Source: JBBSEZ01 sp038239195 | GTDB taxonomy: Bacteria; Planctomycetota; Planctomycetia; Gemmatales; Gemmataceae | Reading direction: 5' to 3' | Assembly: GCA_038239195.1 (NCBI GenBank) | Contig: JBBSEZ010000144.1 | Location: 1 to 20,888, forward strand | Length of the DNA: 20,888 nt | In this document: positions 1-8,242 of the stretch, piece after piece | Numbering within the stretch: position 1 is the first letter of the stretch | Layout: each line of letters opens with the position of its first letter | The notes under the pieces: generated by a model | Databases searched by the model: none | The model's input: only the letters and a program-made list of their open reading frames with translations | Told to the model about the DNA's origin: nothing | Made by a program: the position numbers and the translations under genes

Positions 1-110
1 ACCGGCGGGCCCACGCCGCGCCGCTCGCCGGGCGAGGATGACCCTTGTCGGCAGGCGAAGCTCCTTTGCTCCGCCTGCCGCGAGGTGGGGACTACTCGGA
101 GATCGTACCG

Positions 111-755
111 ATGAAGCCAACCCGATCCACGCTGGAAGAGCCCCTCTATCTCGATTGCGATGGACAGCGCATGTCCGACAACACACTCCAATTTCTGTGG
201 ATCGTGATGCTCCAGACCAACCTGGATGCGATGTATCGGCTCCGGCCCGACGTGTTCGTCGCCGGGGACTTGCTCTGGTATCCCGCGCGGGGCTTGCACC
301 GCGTCCGCATGGCGCCCGACGTCATGGTCGTCTTCGGCCGCCCCAAAGGCTACCGGGGCTCGTACAAACAGTGGGAAGAGGAGGACGTCGGCCCGCAGGT
401 GGTCTTTGAAGTGCTCTCTCCGGGCAACCGCACCGAGGAGATGGACCGCAAGTTCGAGTTCTACGAGACGCACCGCGTGCAAGAATATTACCTCTACGAC
501 CCGCACGGCGTGGAACTGTCTGGGTGGCTGCACCAGAACGGCGCGCTCGAGCCGGTCGCGGCGATGAATGGCTGGGTCAGCCCGCGCCTGAGCATTCGCT
601 TCGACATGAGCGGGCCCGAACTTGTCGTGTACCGGCCCGACGGACAGCGGTTCTCGACTTTTGTGGAATTGCAGCAGCAAGCCGAGGACGCCAAGCAGCG
701 CGCCGAACAGCTCGCCGCCAAACTGCGCGCGCTTGGGGTCGATCCGGACGCCTGA
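111..755 (+). CDS. Uma2 / DUF820 family protein (putative PD-(D/E)xK nuclease fold)
   Basis: Predicted 214 aa. The sequence shows the Uma2 core: an APDVMVVFG strand (Asp70), then PQVVFEVLSPGNR (Glu100), Lys114 and YYLYDP near 127-131. This is the order of putative PD-(D/E)xK catalytic residues in this family. The C-terminal 30 residues, from about 183, are Gln/Glu/Ala-rich and look like a short coiled coil, a common tail in Uma2 proteins. I chose the ATG at 111 because GGAG lies 9 nt upstream; a TTG at 45 would add 22 residues that do not look like the family. The following oxidoreductase begins 31 bp downstream, so the two may be cotranscribed. Uma2 proteins are often present in many copies in planctomycetes and cyanobacteria. 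Their biological role is unsettled, so no substrate is assigned. Confidence 0.85.
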   Translation: MKPTRSTLEEPLYLDCDGQRMSDNTLQFLWIVMLQTNLDAMYRLRPDVFVAGDLLWYPARGLHRVRMAPDVMVVFGRPKGYRGSYKQWEEEDVGPQVVFEVLSPGNRTEEMDRKFEFYETHRVQEYYLYDPHGVELSGWLHQNGALEPVAAMNGWVSPRLSIRFDMSGPELVVYRPDGQRFSTFVELQQQAEDAKQRAEQLAAKLRALGVDPDA

Positions 756-786
756 TCGCCCGGCGCCACCCACGGAAGGGCCCCTC

Positions 787-2034
787 ATGTCGCGGACCGT
801 CCCCCCTCGTCTCGCCATCCTCGGCGCCGGCCCCATCGGCCTGGAGGCCGCCCTGTGCGCGGCCACCCTCCAGTTGCCGTTCACCGTCTTCGAGCGCGGC
901 CGCGTCGCCGAGCACGTGCGCCGCTGGGGCCACGTGCGCCTCTTCAGCCCGTTCGGCATGAACGCGACGCCCCTCGGCCTGGCCGCCCTGCGCGCCGAGC
1001 AACCGCGGCGCGACCTTCCCGGCGAGGGCGATCATACCACCGGGCGCGAGCACGCCACCGCCTACCTCGAACCGCTCGCCGCCCTGCCCTCCCTGCGCGA
1101 GCGCATCCAGAGCGAGACCGCGGTGGTGCAGATCGGCCGGCGCGGCTACCTCAAGGAAGACGGCGTGGGAGATGCGCGGCGAGCGCAGCAACCCTTCCTG
1201 CTGCTCCTGCGCGGCGCCAATGGGCGCGAGCGCGTCGAGGAGGCCGACGTGGTCCTCGACTGCACGGGCACCTACGGGCAACCCCGCTGGCTGGGCGACG
1301 GCGGCATCCCCGCCGTGGGCGAGTCGAGCTCCCGGCCGCACGTGGCGTACGGGTTGGAAGACGTTCTCGGGGAGCGCCGCTCGGCCTACGCCGACAAGAC
1401 GACGCTGGTCGTGGGCGCGGGCCACTCGGCCGCCACCACCGTCTGCCTGCTCGCCAGCCTGGCGAGCCAACACTCGGCGACGTGGGTCGTGTGGTTGGCG
1501 CGTGGCCCGGGGAGCCAGCCGTTGAAGCGCTACGTCAACGACCCGCTCCGGGAGCGCGATCTGCTGTGCGGCAAGGCCAACATGCTGGCGACGCGCGGCG
1601 ACGGGTCGGTCGAGTTTCACCCCCAGACGCTCGTCGAGGCGATCGAAACCGCAGGCCCCGACGCGGGCTTCCTGGTCCAGGGACGATCGGGCGGGGAGCA
1701 GAAGGTGTGGCAGGTCGATCGCGTCATCGCCAACGTCGGTTATGGGCCCGACACGAGCCTGTATCGCGAGCTCCAGGTCCACGAGAGTTACGCGACGCTC
1801 GGCCCGATGGCGCTGGCCTCCGCTCTGCTCAAGCACGCGGGCAGCGATTGCCTGACGGTGCCCCCGCAGGGCGCCGCCGCGCTGCGCAACCCGGAGCCGA
1901 ACTTCTTCATCCTCGGATCGAAAAGCTATGGGCGCGCCAGCAACTTCTTGCTGCGCGCCGGCTTCGAGCAGGTGCGCGAGGCGTTCGCACTGATCGCCAA
2001 CAAGCCGAGCCTCGACCTGTCAAAGAAGCGCTGA
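787..2034 (+). CDS. FAD/NAD(P)-dependent oxidoreductase, flavin monooxygenase-like
   Basis: Predicted 415 aa. Two dinucleotide-binding motifs are visible: GAGPIG at residues 13-18, at the start of a beta-alpha-beta fold ending in a FERG acidic residue (FAD), and GAGHSA at 210-215 (NAD(P)H). A DCTGTYG segment at 158-164 resembles the second FAD contact of this superfamily, and RLFSPFG at 51-57 follows the first Rossmann unit as in FMO-like enzymes. The C-terminal part (FFILGSKSYGR, 373-383) fits the final FAD-binding loop. The start at 787 has GGAAGG 8 nt upstream. Substrate and partner are not evident. It could be an N- or S-oxidising monooxygenase or a reductase; the CxxC pair of disulfide reductases is absent. 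It ends 18 bp from the convergent membrane-protein gene with no clear terminator between them. Confidence 0.85.
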   Translation: MSRTVPPRLAILGAGPIGLEAALCAATLQLPFTVFERGRVAEHVRRWGHVRLFSPFGMNATPLGLAALRAEQPRRDLPGEGDHTTGREHATAYLEPLAALPSLRERIQSETAVVQIGRRGYLKEDGVGDARRAQQPFLLLLRGANGRERVEEADVVLDCTGTYGQPRWLGDGGIPAVGESSSRPHVAYGLEDVLGERRSAYADKTTLVVGAGHSAATTVCLLASLASQHSATWVVWLARGPGSQPLKRYVNDPLRERDLLCGKANMLATRGDGSVEFHPQTLVEAIETAGPDAGFLVQGRSGGEQKVWQVDRVIANVGYGPDTSLYRELQVHESYATLGPMALASALLKHAGSDCLTVPPQGAAALRNPEPNFFILGSKSYGRASNFLLRAGFEQVREAFALIANKPSLDLSKKR

Positions 2035-2052
2035 CCGCGCTGCCGAGGCGCG

Positions 2053-2742
2053 TCACGGGGCGTAGTCGTCTCGCCCGCCGCGGTAGCCATCTTCCTCGCG
2101 GCCTCCTTGCCGCCGGTCGGGGCGAGCATCGTCGCGTGGCCGCCACTTGCTGCGCACCTCCTCGTCCCCCACGGGCAGCGGAAAGGGCCGCTTGACCTGC
2201 GCGTAGCCGGGCCGGGCGTTCCGCAGGGCGGCCCAGGGCAGGTGGCGCTCGCACCGTTCGAGGAAGCGGGCGAGGCCCGGCACCATCGTCGGCACGCGGA
2301 ACTTGCGGGCGCGCGTGTTGCGGATGATGAAGTAGGAGTTTTGCTTGGCGTAGTAAACCTCCTCGACCTCGCGCCAGGGGATGAACCACTGCCCGCGCCA
2401 CGGCGAGCGACACAGCAGCCCGTCCTCCGAAACGACGAGTGCGAAGGCGTACGCCTCCCACAGGAGCGGGCCACTGAGTCCGGCGAAGAGGGCGAAACAG
2501 AACAGCATGGCCCAGGTGTCGCTCTCGTTCCGAGGGGGATGGAAGAAGGCGAGGACCGCGATCCCGGCGGGGATGCCGAAGGCCGAGCAGAGCGCGAAGA
2601 GGCGCAACCAGGCGCTGTGCTGGAACACGAGGACGTCGGGGGCCCCGGCGGGCATGCCGCGCCGGCCGAGCCAGATCAGCAGGCCGAACACGGGGCACAG
2701 CGCGGCGAGCGTGCCGAGTGCGACGACAGGCGCCATGTCCAT
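2053..2742 (-). CDS. Three-helix membrane protein with PH-like domain
   Basis: Predicted 229 aa of unknown function. Three hydrophobic segments are visible at about 5-25, 45-67 and 76-100. They are followed by a soluble segment (about 100-165) that reads SEDGL, SPWRG, IPWREVEEVYYAKQNSYFII. This alternation, with a PWREVEEV turn, is typical of bacterial PH-like (bPH/DUF304-type) domains. The last 45 residues are Arg/Asp/Gly-rich and probably disordered. The start is supported by AAGGGGG 7 nt upstream; a second ATG lies two codons in. That Shine-Dalgarno overlaps the TAA of the upstream lipoprotein gene, 11 bp away, so the pair is almost certainly one operon. Function is unknown; the PH assignment rests on pattern only. 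Confidence 0.75.
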   Translation of the reverse strand: MDMAPVVALGTLAALCPVFGLLIWLGRRGMPAGAPDVLVFQHSAWLRLFALCSAFGIPAGIAVLAFFHPPRNESDTWAMLFCFALFAGLSGPLLWEAYAFALVVSEDGLLCRSPWRGQWFIPWREVEEVYYAKQNSYFIIRNTRARKFRVPTMVPGLARFLERCERHLPWAALRNARPGYAQVKRPFPLPVGDEEVRSKWRPRDDARPDRRQGGREEDGYRGGRDDYAP

Positions 2743-2753
2743 CCCGCGCCCCC

Positions 2754-3197
2754 TTATCTGTCGTCAGGGATGTCCGGCCCCTTCCGGCAAGCGAACGTTT
2801 CGCTCTCCATGCACAAGGCCCACTTTCCCTGCACCAACTCAAACGTTCCGGAGCAACTGTACTGGCAAGGACGAGGGGGATCGATGTACAGGAACCGTTT
2901 CTTTTCGAGGTCGCAGCTCCAGTGGCCGGCCCTCAACCCGTCCGCGTTGGGCTCGAGCAGGACCAAGCCTTCCCCGGCCCTCAATGCGGGCAGAGCATGG
3001 CCCTCGTGGTCGGTGCCCCAGTGCTCTTCCAGCTTCGCGATGATTGCCTGGCGAGCTTCGCCGGGCGTCAACTCCGGCGCGCGGGCGGCTCCGGCAGGGG
3101 GGGCCTCGACGGGGGGGGACTGGCCTCTGTCGGGCAGGCAGCCCAGGACGAATGGGAGGAGGAGAAGGGCGAATCGCGCGGGTCGGGGATTGGGCAT
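2754..3197 (-). CDS. Small Cys-rich putative lipoprotein
   Basis: Predicted 147 aa of unknown function. The N-terminus (Arg-containing MPNPRPARF, then a leucine-rich stretch ending in VLGC) is a type II signal peptide with Cys20 as the lipidation site. Residues 21-45 are a Pro/Ala linker. The rest (about 45-147) carries five cysteines (95, 111, 115, 129, 137), including a CQYSC pair, which suggests disulfides in a compact extracytoplasmic domain. I chose the ATG at 3197 rather than an in-frame ATG 27 nt upstream because AGGGAGGA lies 5-6 nt before it and the signal peptide then begins at once. It sits between the DUF413 gene (81 bp upstream) and the PH-like membrane protein (11 bp downstream). 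No family was recognised. Confidence 0.75.
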   Translation of the reverse strand: MPNPRPARFALLLLPFVLGCLPDRGQSPPVEAPPAGAARAPELTPGEARQAIIAKLEEHWGTDHEGHALPALRAGEGLVLLEPNADGLRAGHWSCDLEKKRFLYIDPPRPCQYSCSGTFELVQGKWALCMESETFACRKGPDIPDDR

Positions 3198-3278
3198 GAT
3201 GGTCCTCCCTGGAAGTCCTTCCACCTATTGCAGCATCCGAGGAGGCCCGCGTCAACCGCGACGGTCTCGCGGGCGGCA

Positions 3279-3968
3279 TCAACAACGATAGCGCACGATG
3301 ACGGTCGGCCTCCCGACACGACGAAACTGTTCGACCTCGGGGTTGGCCTCCGCGTACCGGACCAGGCCTTTGGAGTCCCAGGTGACGCAGCCGCGGCGAA
3401 AGATGGCCTGAACGCCACCCCGCCGGGCGCTCTTCCCGATCCGCAAGACCTCCTCCTTCAAGGCAGACTCCAACTCGGCGACCTCCCGGTTGGCTTCGTC
3501 CAGTTGCTGCGCGCTTCGGGCCTCCACAGCAGCCAACTCCGCCTCCACCGATCGCAGAACCTCCGCCCGTTCCGCGTCGCGGCGGTCGCGGACCGCCCGG
3601 GCGGCCTGCTTCGCGGCGTCGAGGCGGTCGAGCGTTCGTTGCACGTCGTCATCTGCGCTTCGCGGTGCGACGAACGGGCCGGGGGAGCAGGCGGCGGCCG
3701 GGGCGCCGAGCGCGCATGCCAGGCGATGCTCGAGGAGCTTGGCCCACGATCGCTCGAAAGGGGTTTGCGGCGTGGCCTCTCCCCGAGCGGCCTGGAGGAA
3801 ATGACTCTGCTCGGGGGTGGTCGAGAGGATGGCGCCCGTGGCGAGCGCCTCCAGCCAGCGACCGTAGCGACGGAGGGCGGCCTGCTCCTCCTCCGTGAAG
3901 CTCCCCGGGGACGGGACCACGAAGTCGTGTTGCTGTAACCACGCCGCGTGCTCGGTGGGGACCGGCAT
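3279..3968 (-). CDS. DUF413 (MaoP-like) domain protein with coiled coil and C-terminal extension
   Basis: Predicted 229 aa in three parts. Residues 14-82 (from HDFVVPSPGSFTEEEQ to FERSWAKLL) match, with the same spacing, the pattern I recall for E. coli MaoP/YifE (DUF413): GxFT..E...L.R.G, a central LxxG, F...RGE..P.T..ER.W.K. Residues 105-175 are Ala/Glu/Arg-rich with heptad character, a likely coiled coil. Residues 180-229 (GVQAIFRRGCVTWDSKGL... ending VIVRYRC) form a compact basic domain I cannot name with confidence. The start is firm: GGAGGT lies 6 nt upstream of the ATG. MaoP of E. coli is reported to act in Ori macrodomain organisation; whether that role applies here is unknown. It heads a three-gene - strand unit. 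Confidence 0.8.
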   Translation of the reverse strand: MPVPTEHAAWLQQHDFVVPSPGSFTEEEQAALRRYGRWLEALATGAILSTTPEQSHFLQAARGEATPQTPFERSWAKLLEHRLACALGAPAAACSPGPFVAPRSADDDVQRTLDRLDAAKQAARAVRDRRDAERAEVLRSVEAELAAVEARSAQQLDEANREVAELESALKEEVLRIGKSARRGGVQAIFRRGCVTWDSKGLVRYAEANPEVEQFRRVGRPTVIVRYRC

Positions 3969-4063
3969 AACGCACCTCCAGGCTCGAACGGCTGACAGGA
4001 AGCAGAAGGCCCGTTCCCCGGCAGGGCCCTCGACACAGAAAACGAACAGACGTGCTTCGCAAG

Positions 4064-4092
4064 ATCGTAATTCGCCCAATCCGCGCCCGCAA
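4064..4092 (-). promoter_or_regulatory. Possible promoter for the DUF413-lipoprotein-membrane protein unit
   Basis: On the - strand TTGCGG (4092-4087) and TACGAT (4069-4064) are 17 nt apart, a moderate match to a housekeeping promoter. It is interleaved with the opposite-facing promoter of the hopanoid cluster. The leader to the ATG at 3968 would be about 90 nt. Confidence 0.3.
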
Positions 4093-4099
4093 CTATAAT
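4071..4099 (+). promoter_or_regulatory. Promoter of the hopanoid cluster
   Basis: A perfect TATAAT at 4094-4099 is preceded at 17 nt by TTCGCC (4071-4076), which matches three of six -35 positions. Transcription would begin near 4105. This rules against the upstream in-frame ATG at 4098, inside the -10 box, and favours the epimerase start at 4143. Confidence 0.55.
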
Positions 4100-4142
4100 G
4101 TCGCGATTCGTCTCCGGCGCCCCTCCTCTTGCAGGCCCACCG

Positions 4143-5135
4143 ATGTCCCTCCTCATCACCGGCGGAGCCGGCTTCATCGGCAGCCACCTCGTCCACCTCC
4201 TCGTGGCGCGCGGCGAGCGCGTCCGCGTCCTCGACCTGCCGCGCGCCCCGGTCGATCACCTCCCGCTCGACCGCATCGACCTCGTCCACGCCGACATCCG
4301 CGACCGAGCCGCCGTCGAGCGCGCCGTCGCCGGCTGCCGCGAGGTCTACCACCTCGCCGCCAACCCCAACCTCTGGGCGCAGCCGCGCGGCCTCTTCCAT
4401 CAGGTCAACTACCTCGGCACCGTCAACGTCCTCGAAGCAGCCCTCGCCGCCGGGGCGCGGCGCGTCTTGCACACCAGCACCGAGAGCATTCTCACGCGCG
4501 CCCGCCAGAGCGCCGCCATCACCGAGGAGCAGCACGTCGGGCCCGAAGACGTCATCGGCCCCTACTGCCGGTCGAAGTACCGCGCCGAGCAGCACGCCTT
4601 CCGCCTCGCGCGCGCAGGTGCTCCCGTCGTCATCGTCAACCCGACGCTCCCCGTCGGCCCTGGCGACCGGGGGCGCTCTCCGCCCACGCAGATGATGCTC
4701 GACTTCTGCCGGGGCAAAAGGAGGGAGTACCTCGACGCCGAACTCAACCTCATCGACGTTCGCGACGTGGCCGAGGGCATGGTCCTGACAATGGAAAAGG
4801 GCAGGCCGGGGCGCCGCTACCTCCTCGGGCACGAGAACCTCTCCATCTACGAGGTCTTCGCCGCGCTGGCGGGCCTCACGGGATTGCCGCCGCCGCGCTG
4901 GCGCGTGCCGTACGCGCTGGCCCTGGTCGTTGCCTGCGCCAGCGAGATCGTCGCCGACGTGCTCACGCATCGGCCCCCCGCCGCGACGCTGACGGGCGTG
5001 AAACTGACCCGCCGGCGCATGCACTTCGACGCGCGACGCAGCCTCGACGCGCTTGGACTGGCGCCCCGACCCGTCGCGGACTCGTTGCGCGATGCGGTGG
5101 CGTGGTTTCGGGCGGTCGGCTGGTTGCCTGGATAG
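4143..5135 (+). CDS. hpnA: HpnA-like NAD-dependent sugar epimerase/dehydratase
   Basis: Predicted 330 aa, the usual length for extended short-chain dehydrogenases. The NAD-binding motif GGAGFIG is at residues 7-13, an acidic residue ends the second strand (Asp31), VYHLAA is at 68-73, and the catalytic pair YxxxK is Tyr141/Lys145 with a TSTES segment at 111-115 supplying the Ser/Thr. The LWAQ and VNYLGTVNVLEAA pattern resembles the hopanoid-associated epimerase HpnA. The likely role is NAD-dependent sugar modification, probably for hopanoid head-group decoration, since it directly precedes squalene-hopene cyclase. The in-frame ATG at 4098 would add 15 residues but lies in the promoter -10; the Rossmann fold begins right at 4143. 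The Shine-Dalgarno is weak. General epimerase assignment is firm; the HpnA subfamily label rests partly on context. Confidence 0.8.
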   Translation: MSLLITGGAGFIGSHLVHLLVARGERVRVLDLPRAPVDHLPLDRIDLVHADIRDRAAVERAVAGCREVYHLAANPNLWAQPRGLFHQVNYLGTVNVLEAALAAGARRVLHTSTESILTRARQSAAITEEQHVGPEDVIGPYCRSKYRAEQHAFRLARAGAPVVIVNPTLPVGPGDRGRSPPTQMMLDFCRGKRREYLDAELNLIDVRDVAEGMVLTMEKGRPGRRYLLGHENLSIYEVFAALAGLTGLPPPRWRVPYALALVVACASEIVADVLTHRPPAATLTGVKLTRRRMHFDARRSLDALGLAPRPVADSLRDAVAWFRAVGWLPG

Positions 5136-5152
5136 CGGCGCACCAATTCGCC

Positions 5153-5182
5153 TTGCACCTGGCGCCGGGCAGCGGATACATT
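5153..5182 (+). promoter_or_regulatory. Possible secondary promoter before squalene-hopene cyclase
   Basis: TTGCAC (5153-5158) and TACATT (5177-5182) are 18 nt apart in the 110-bp gap between the epimerase and cyclase genes. The match is weak (three and four of six positions). It would allow cyclase, hpnH and hpnG expression independent of the epimerase. Confidence 0.22.
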
Positions 5183-5245
5183 GCCCTCATCGAGAAAAGG
5201 CGTTGCGCCAGACAGGACGTCCCACCACCAGGGAGAAGGGCCCTC

Positions 5246-7189
5246 GTGAACGCCACATCGCTGCCCGCTTTTGCCGCACCCCCCCGACCGCGTTTCGCAC
5301 CGGCCCCCCCTGCCCTGCGCCCTGCCCTCGACCGCGCCCGGGAAGCCCTGCTCGCCAAGCAGCGCCCCGACGGGCACTGGGTCGGCGAACTGCAAGGCGA
5401 CACCATCCTCGAGTCCGAATACGTCCTCCTGATGGCGTTCCTCGGCCGGGAGAACGACGAACGCACGCGCAAGGCGGCCAACTACGTCCTCCAGCAGCAG
5501 TCTCCCGAGGGAGGGTGGAGCAACTATCCCGGCGGCCCCTTCGAGCTCAGCGTCTCCGTCAAGGCTTACTTCGCCCTCAAGCTCACCGGGCACGACCCCG
5601 ATGCTCCGTCCATGCGGCAGGCGCGCGACCTGATCCGGGCCCATGGAGGACCGGCGGGCTGCAACAGCTTCACCAAGTTCTACCTCGCCCTCCTCGGGCA
5701 GTTCCCCTACGCCAACTGCGCCTCCGTCCCTCCCGAACTTCTCCTGCTGCCGCGCTGGTGCTACGTCCATCTTTACGCCATGTCGGCCTGGACGAGAACC
5801 ATTCTCGTCCCGCTCAGCATTTTCTCCGCCCACAAGCCGGTGCAAAAGCTGTCCCCCGAGAAGGGCATCGCCGAGCTCTTCGTGCAACCGCCGTCGGCAC
5901 CGCTCTGGCCGTCCACGCCGACGCGCAAGCGGTTGAGCTGGACCAACTTCTTCCTCGGCGTCGATTGGGCGTTCAAGCGCGTCGAGCCTTGGCTTGGGCC
6001 GATCCGCCGGCGCGCCCTGAAGCGAGCCGAGGGCTGGATGCGCGAGCGCTTCGAGGACAGCGATGGCCTGGGGGCCATCTTTCCGCCGATGGTCTACACG
6101 ATCATCGCCCTTCGCTGCCTCGGCGTCCCCAACGACGCACCCGAGATGCGCTGGGCACTGAAACAACTCGAAGACCTGGGCATCGAGGAAGGAGACACGC
6201 TGCGACTCCAGCCGTGTTTCTCGCCCGTCTGGGACACCGCGCTGACTCTCAACGCCCTTGCCGACACAGGTGCGCGTGCCGACGAGCCGGCCATCGGAGC
6301 AGGCGTGCGCTGGCTGCTCGATCGCGAGGTGCGTCGCCGGGGCGACTGGAGCAAGACCAACCGGTGCCTCGAAGCGGGAGGCTGGTTCTTCGAGTATCGC
6401 AACGGCTTCTACCCCGATACCGACGACACCGCGATGGTGCTGATGGCCCTCGCCCGCACCGGCGCCGCGGCCAGCGAGGCCGCCCGGCCGGCCGTGGAGC
6501 GCGGGGTGAAATGGCTCCTCGGCATGCAGAACTGCGACGGCGGATGGGCGGCATTCGACCGCGACGTCAACCGCGAAGTGCTGACGAAGGTGCCGTTCGC
6601 CGACCACAACGCCATGCTCGACCCGAGTTGCCCCGACATCACCGCCCGCGTGCTCGAGGCACTGGGCGAGTACGGGGTGGGGACCGGGCACCCGCAGGTC
6701 GAGCGCGCCCTCGCCTTCCTGGAGCGGACGCAGGAAGCGGATGGCTGCTGGCCCGGCCGGTGGGGCGTCAACTACATCTACGGGACATGGCAAGTTCTGC
6801 TCGGCCTGCGCGTGTCCGGGCACGACATGGGCTCGCCGATGGTGCGCCGAGCCGTCGCCTGGCTGAAGAGCGTGCAACAGCCCGACGGCGCGTGGGGCGA
6901 GACGTGCCGCAGTTACGACGACCGCTCCCTCGCCGGGCAGGGAGCGCCGACCGCTTCGCAGACAGCCTGGGCCCTGCTGGGGCTCCTCACCGCGGGCGAG
7001 GCCCCCAGCGAGGCCGTGCGCGCCGGCATCGATTACCTGCTCGCCACGCAAGGCGAGAACGGGAGCTGGGAGGAGGGGCCGTTCACGGGCACCGGCTTTC
7101 CGAAGGTGTTCTACCTCAAGTATCACCTCTACAGTCACTACTTTCCGCTCATGGCGCTGGCGCGCTTCGCGGCCGCAGTCGAAGCCTGA
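5246..7189 (+). CDS. shc: Squalene-hopene cyclase
   Basis: Predicted 647 aa, normal for the family. It cyclises squalene to hopene/hopanol at the inner face of the membrane. The catalytic DXDD motif is present as DTDD at 391-394 (GFYPDTDDTAMV), and its second Asp, 393, is the expected proton donor. SPVWDTAL at 326-333 and several QW-type repeats are visible: DGHWVGEL (42-49), SPEGGWSNY (86-94), NCDGGWAAF (429-437), EADGCWPGRWG (497-507), QPDGAWGE (545-552) and ENGSWEEG (604-611). I chose the GTG at 5246 because GGAGAAGGG ends 5 nt before it and it begins just ahead of the first conserved helix. The reading frame is open much further upstream, but that part only shadows the epimerase. hpnH follows 33 bp downstream. 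Confidence 0.95.
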   Translation: MNATSLPAFAAPPRPRFAPAPPALRPALDRAREALLAKQRPDGHWVGELQGDTILESEYVLLMAFLGRENDERTRKAANYVLQQQSPEGGWSNYPGGPFELSVSVKAYFALKLTGHDPDAPSMRQARDLIRAHGGPAGCNSFTKFYLALLGQFPYANCASVPPELLLLPRWCYVHLYAMSAWTRTILVPLSIFSAHKPVQKLSPEKGIAELFVQPPSAPLWPSTPTRKRLSWTNFFLGVDWAFKRVEPWLGPIRRRALKRAEGWMRERFEDSDGLGAIFPPMVYTIIALRCLGVPNDAPEMRWALKQLEDLGIEEGDTLRLQPCFSPVWDTALTLNALADTGARADEPAIGAGVRWLLDREVRRRGDWSKTNRCLEAGGWFFEYRNGFYPDTDDTAMVLMALARTGAAASEAARPAVERGVKWLLGMQNCDGGWAAFDRDVNREVLTKVPFADHNAMLDPSCPDITARVLEALGEYGVGTGHPQVERALAFLERTQEADGCWPGRWGVNYIYGTWQVLLGLRVSGHDMGSPMVRRAVAWLKSVQQPDGAWGETCRSYDDRSLAGQGAPTASQTAWALLGLLTAGEAPSEAVRAGIDYLLATQGENGSWEEGPFTGTGFPKVFYLKYHLYSHYFPLMALARFAAAVEA

Positions 7190-7222
7190 TCGTGACAGCG
7201 AAGCGCTCCCGAGGACACGTTC

Positions 7223-8242
7223 ATGCGTTTTCCGCTCAGTTTGACCTCGTCGATGGTCGGCTACATCGCCAGGAAGAAGATCGTCGGTCAGAAGCGCTTT
7301 CCCTTGGTGCTGATGCTCGAGCCGCTGCACGCCTGCAACCTCACGTGCACCGGCTGCGGGCGCATCCGCGAGTATGCGCCGACCATCAAGGAGAAGCTCT
7401 CGCTCGAGGAGTGCTTCGCCTCCATCGATGAGGCGGGCGCGCCGATCGTGAGCATCTGCGGCGGGGAGCCGATGATCTACCCCGAGATCGGGGCGCTGGT
7501 GCGCGGCACCCTGAAGCGGCGCAAGCACGTGTACCTCTGCACGAACGGCATGTTCATCAAGCGCAAGTTGCACGAGTTCCGCCCGACCACGCGCTTCTTC
7601 TTCAACGTCCACCTCGACGGCCTGGAGGAGACGCACGATCGCGCCGTCGAGCGCGACGGCGTCTTCAAGGCGGCGGTCGAGGGCATCGTCGCCGCCAAGA
7701 AGGCGGGGTTCCTCGTCTGCACCAACACGACCATCTACAAGGAGACCGACCTCGGCGAGATCGACCGGCTGTTCCGGTATCTCACCCGGCTGAACGTCGA
7801 TGGCTTCATGCTGTCGCCCGCCTACGGGTACTCGGCGGTCAAGGAGACCAACCCGGAGGGGGCAGCCGAGATCTTCATGACTCGCGAGCACATCCGCGCC
7901 AAGTTCCAGGAGGCCGAAAAGCTCTTGCGGAAATACCGCATGATGTCGTCGCCGATCTACCTCGAGTTCCTGAGCGGGAAGCGGGAGCTCACCTGCACCG
8001 CCTGGGGCAACCCGACCCGCAACGTCAAGGGCTGGAAGGGCCCGTGCTATCTGATCACGGACGAGCACCACAGCAGCTTCGACGACCTGATGGAAAAGAC
8101 CGCGTGGGAGAACTATGGGCCCGGCAAGGACCCGCGCTGCGAGAACTGCATGGTCCACTGCGGGTTCGAGCCGACGGCGGCGCTGGGCGTCAACTCCAAG
8201 CTGGGCGACAGCCTGAAGATGCTGATGTGGCAACTGTCGTGA
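7223..8242 (+). CDS. hpnH: HpnH, radical SAM adenosylhopane synthase
   Basis: Predicted 339 aa. The radical-SAM cluster motif CxxxCxxC is Cys38, Cys42, Cys45 (HACNLTCTGCGRIREY), followed by the SAM-contact CGGEP at 79-83 and an FNVHLDG strand near 130. The overall pattern, including the C-terminal MVHCGFEP segment, matches HpnH, which joins an S-adenosylmethionine-derived adenosyl radical to hopene in the first step of the C35 side chain. A GAGGA lies 7 nt before the ATG. It follows the cyclase by 33 bp and overlaps the next gene by four bases (GTGA), fitting one operon. No missing catalytic residue was seen. Confidence 0.93.
   Translation: MRFPLSLTSSMVGYIARKKIVGQKRFPLVLMLEPLHACNLTCTGCGRIREYAPTIKEKLSLEECFASIDEAGAPIVSICGGEPMIYPEIGALVRGTLKRRKHVYLCTNGMFIKRKLHEFRPTTRFFFNVHLDGLEETHDRAVERDGVFKAAVEGIVAAKKAGFLVCTNTTIYKETDLGEIDRLFRYLTRLNVDGFMLSPAYGYSAVKETNPEGAAEIFMTREHIRAKFQEAEKLLRKYRMMSSPIYLEFLSGKRELTCTAWGNPTRNVKGWKGPCYLITDEHHSSFDDLMEKTAWENYGPGKDPRCENCMVHCGFEPTAALGVNSKLGDSLKMLMWQLS

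Noticed and set aside
4098..4142. Epimerase start at the ATG at 4098
   Set aside because: It overlaps the TATAAT box and adds residues before a Rossmann fold that normally starts at the N-terminus.
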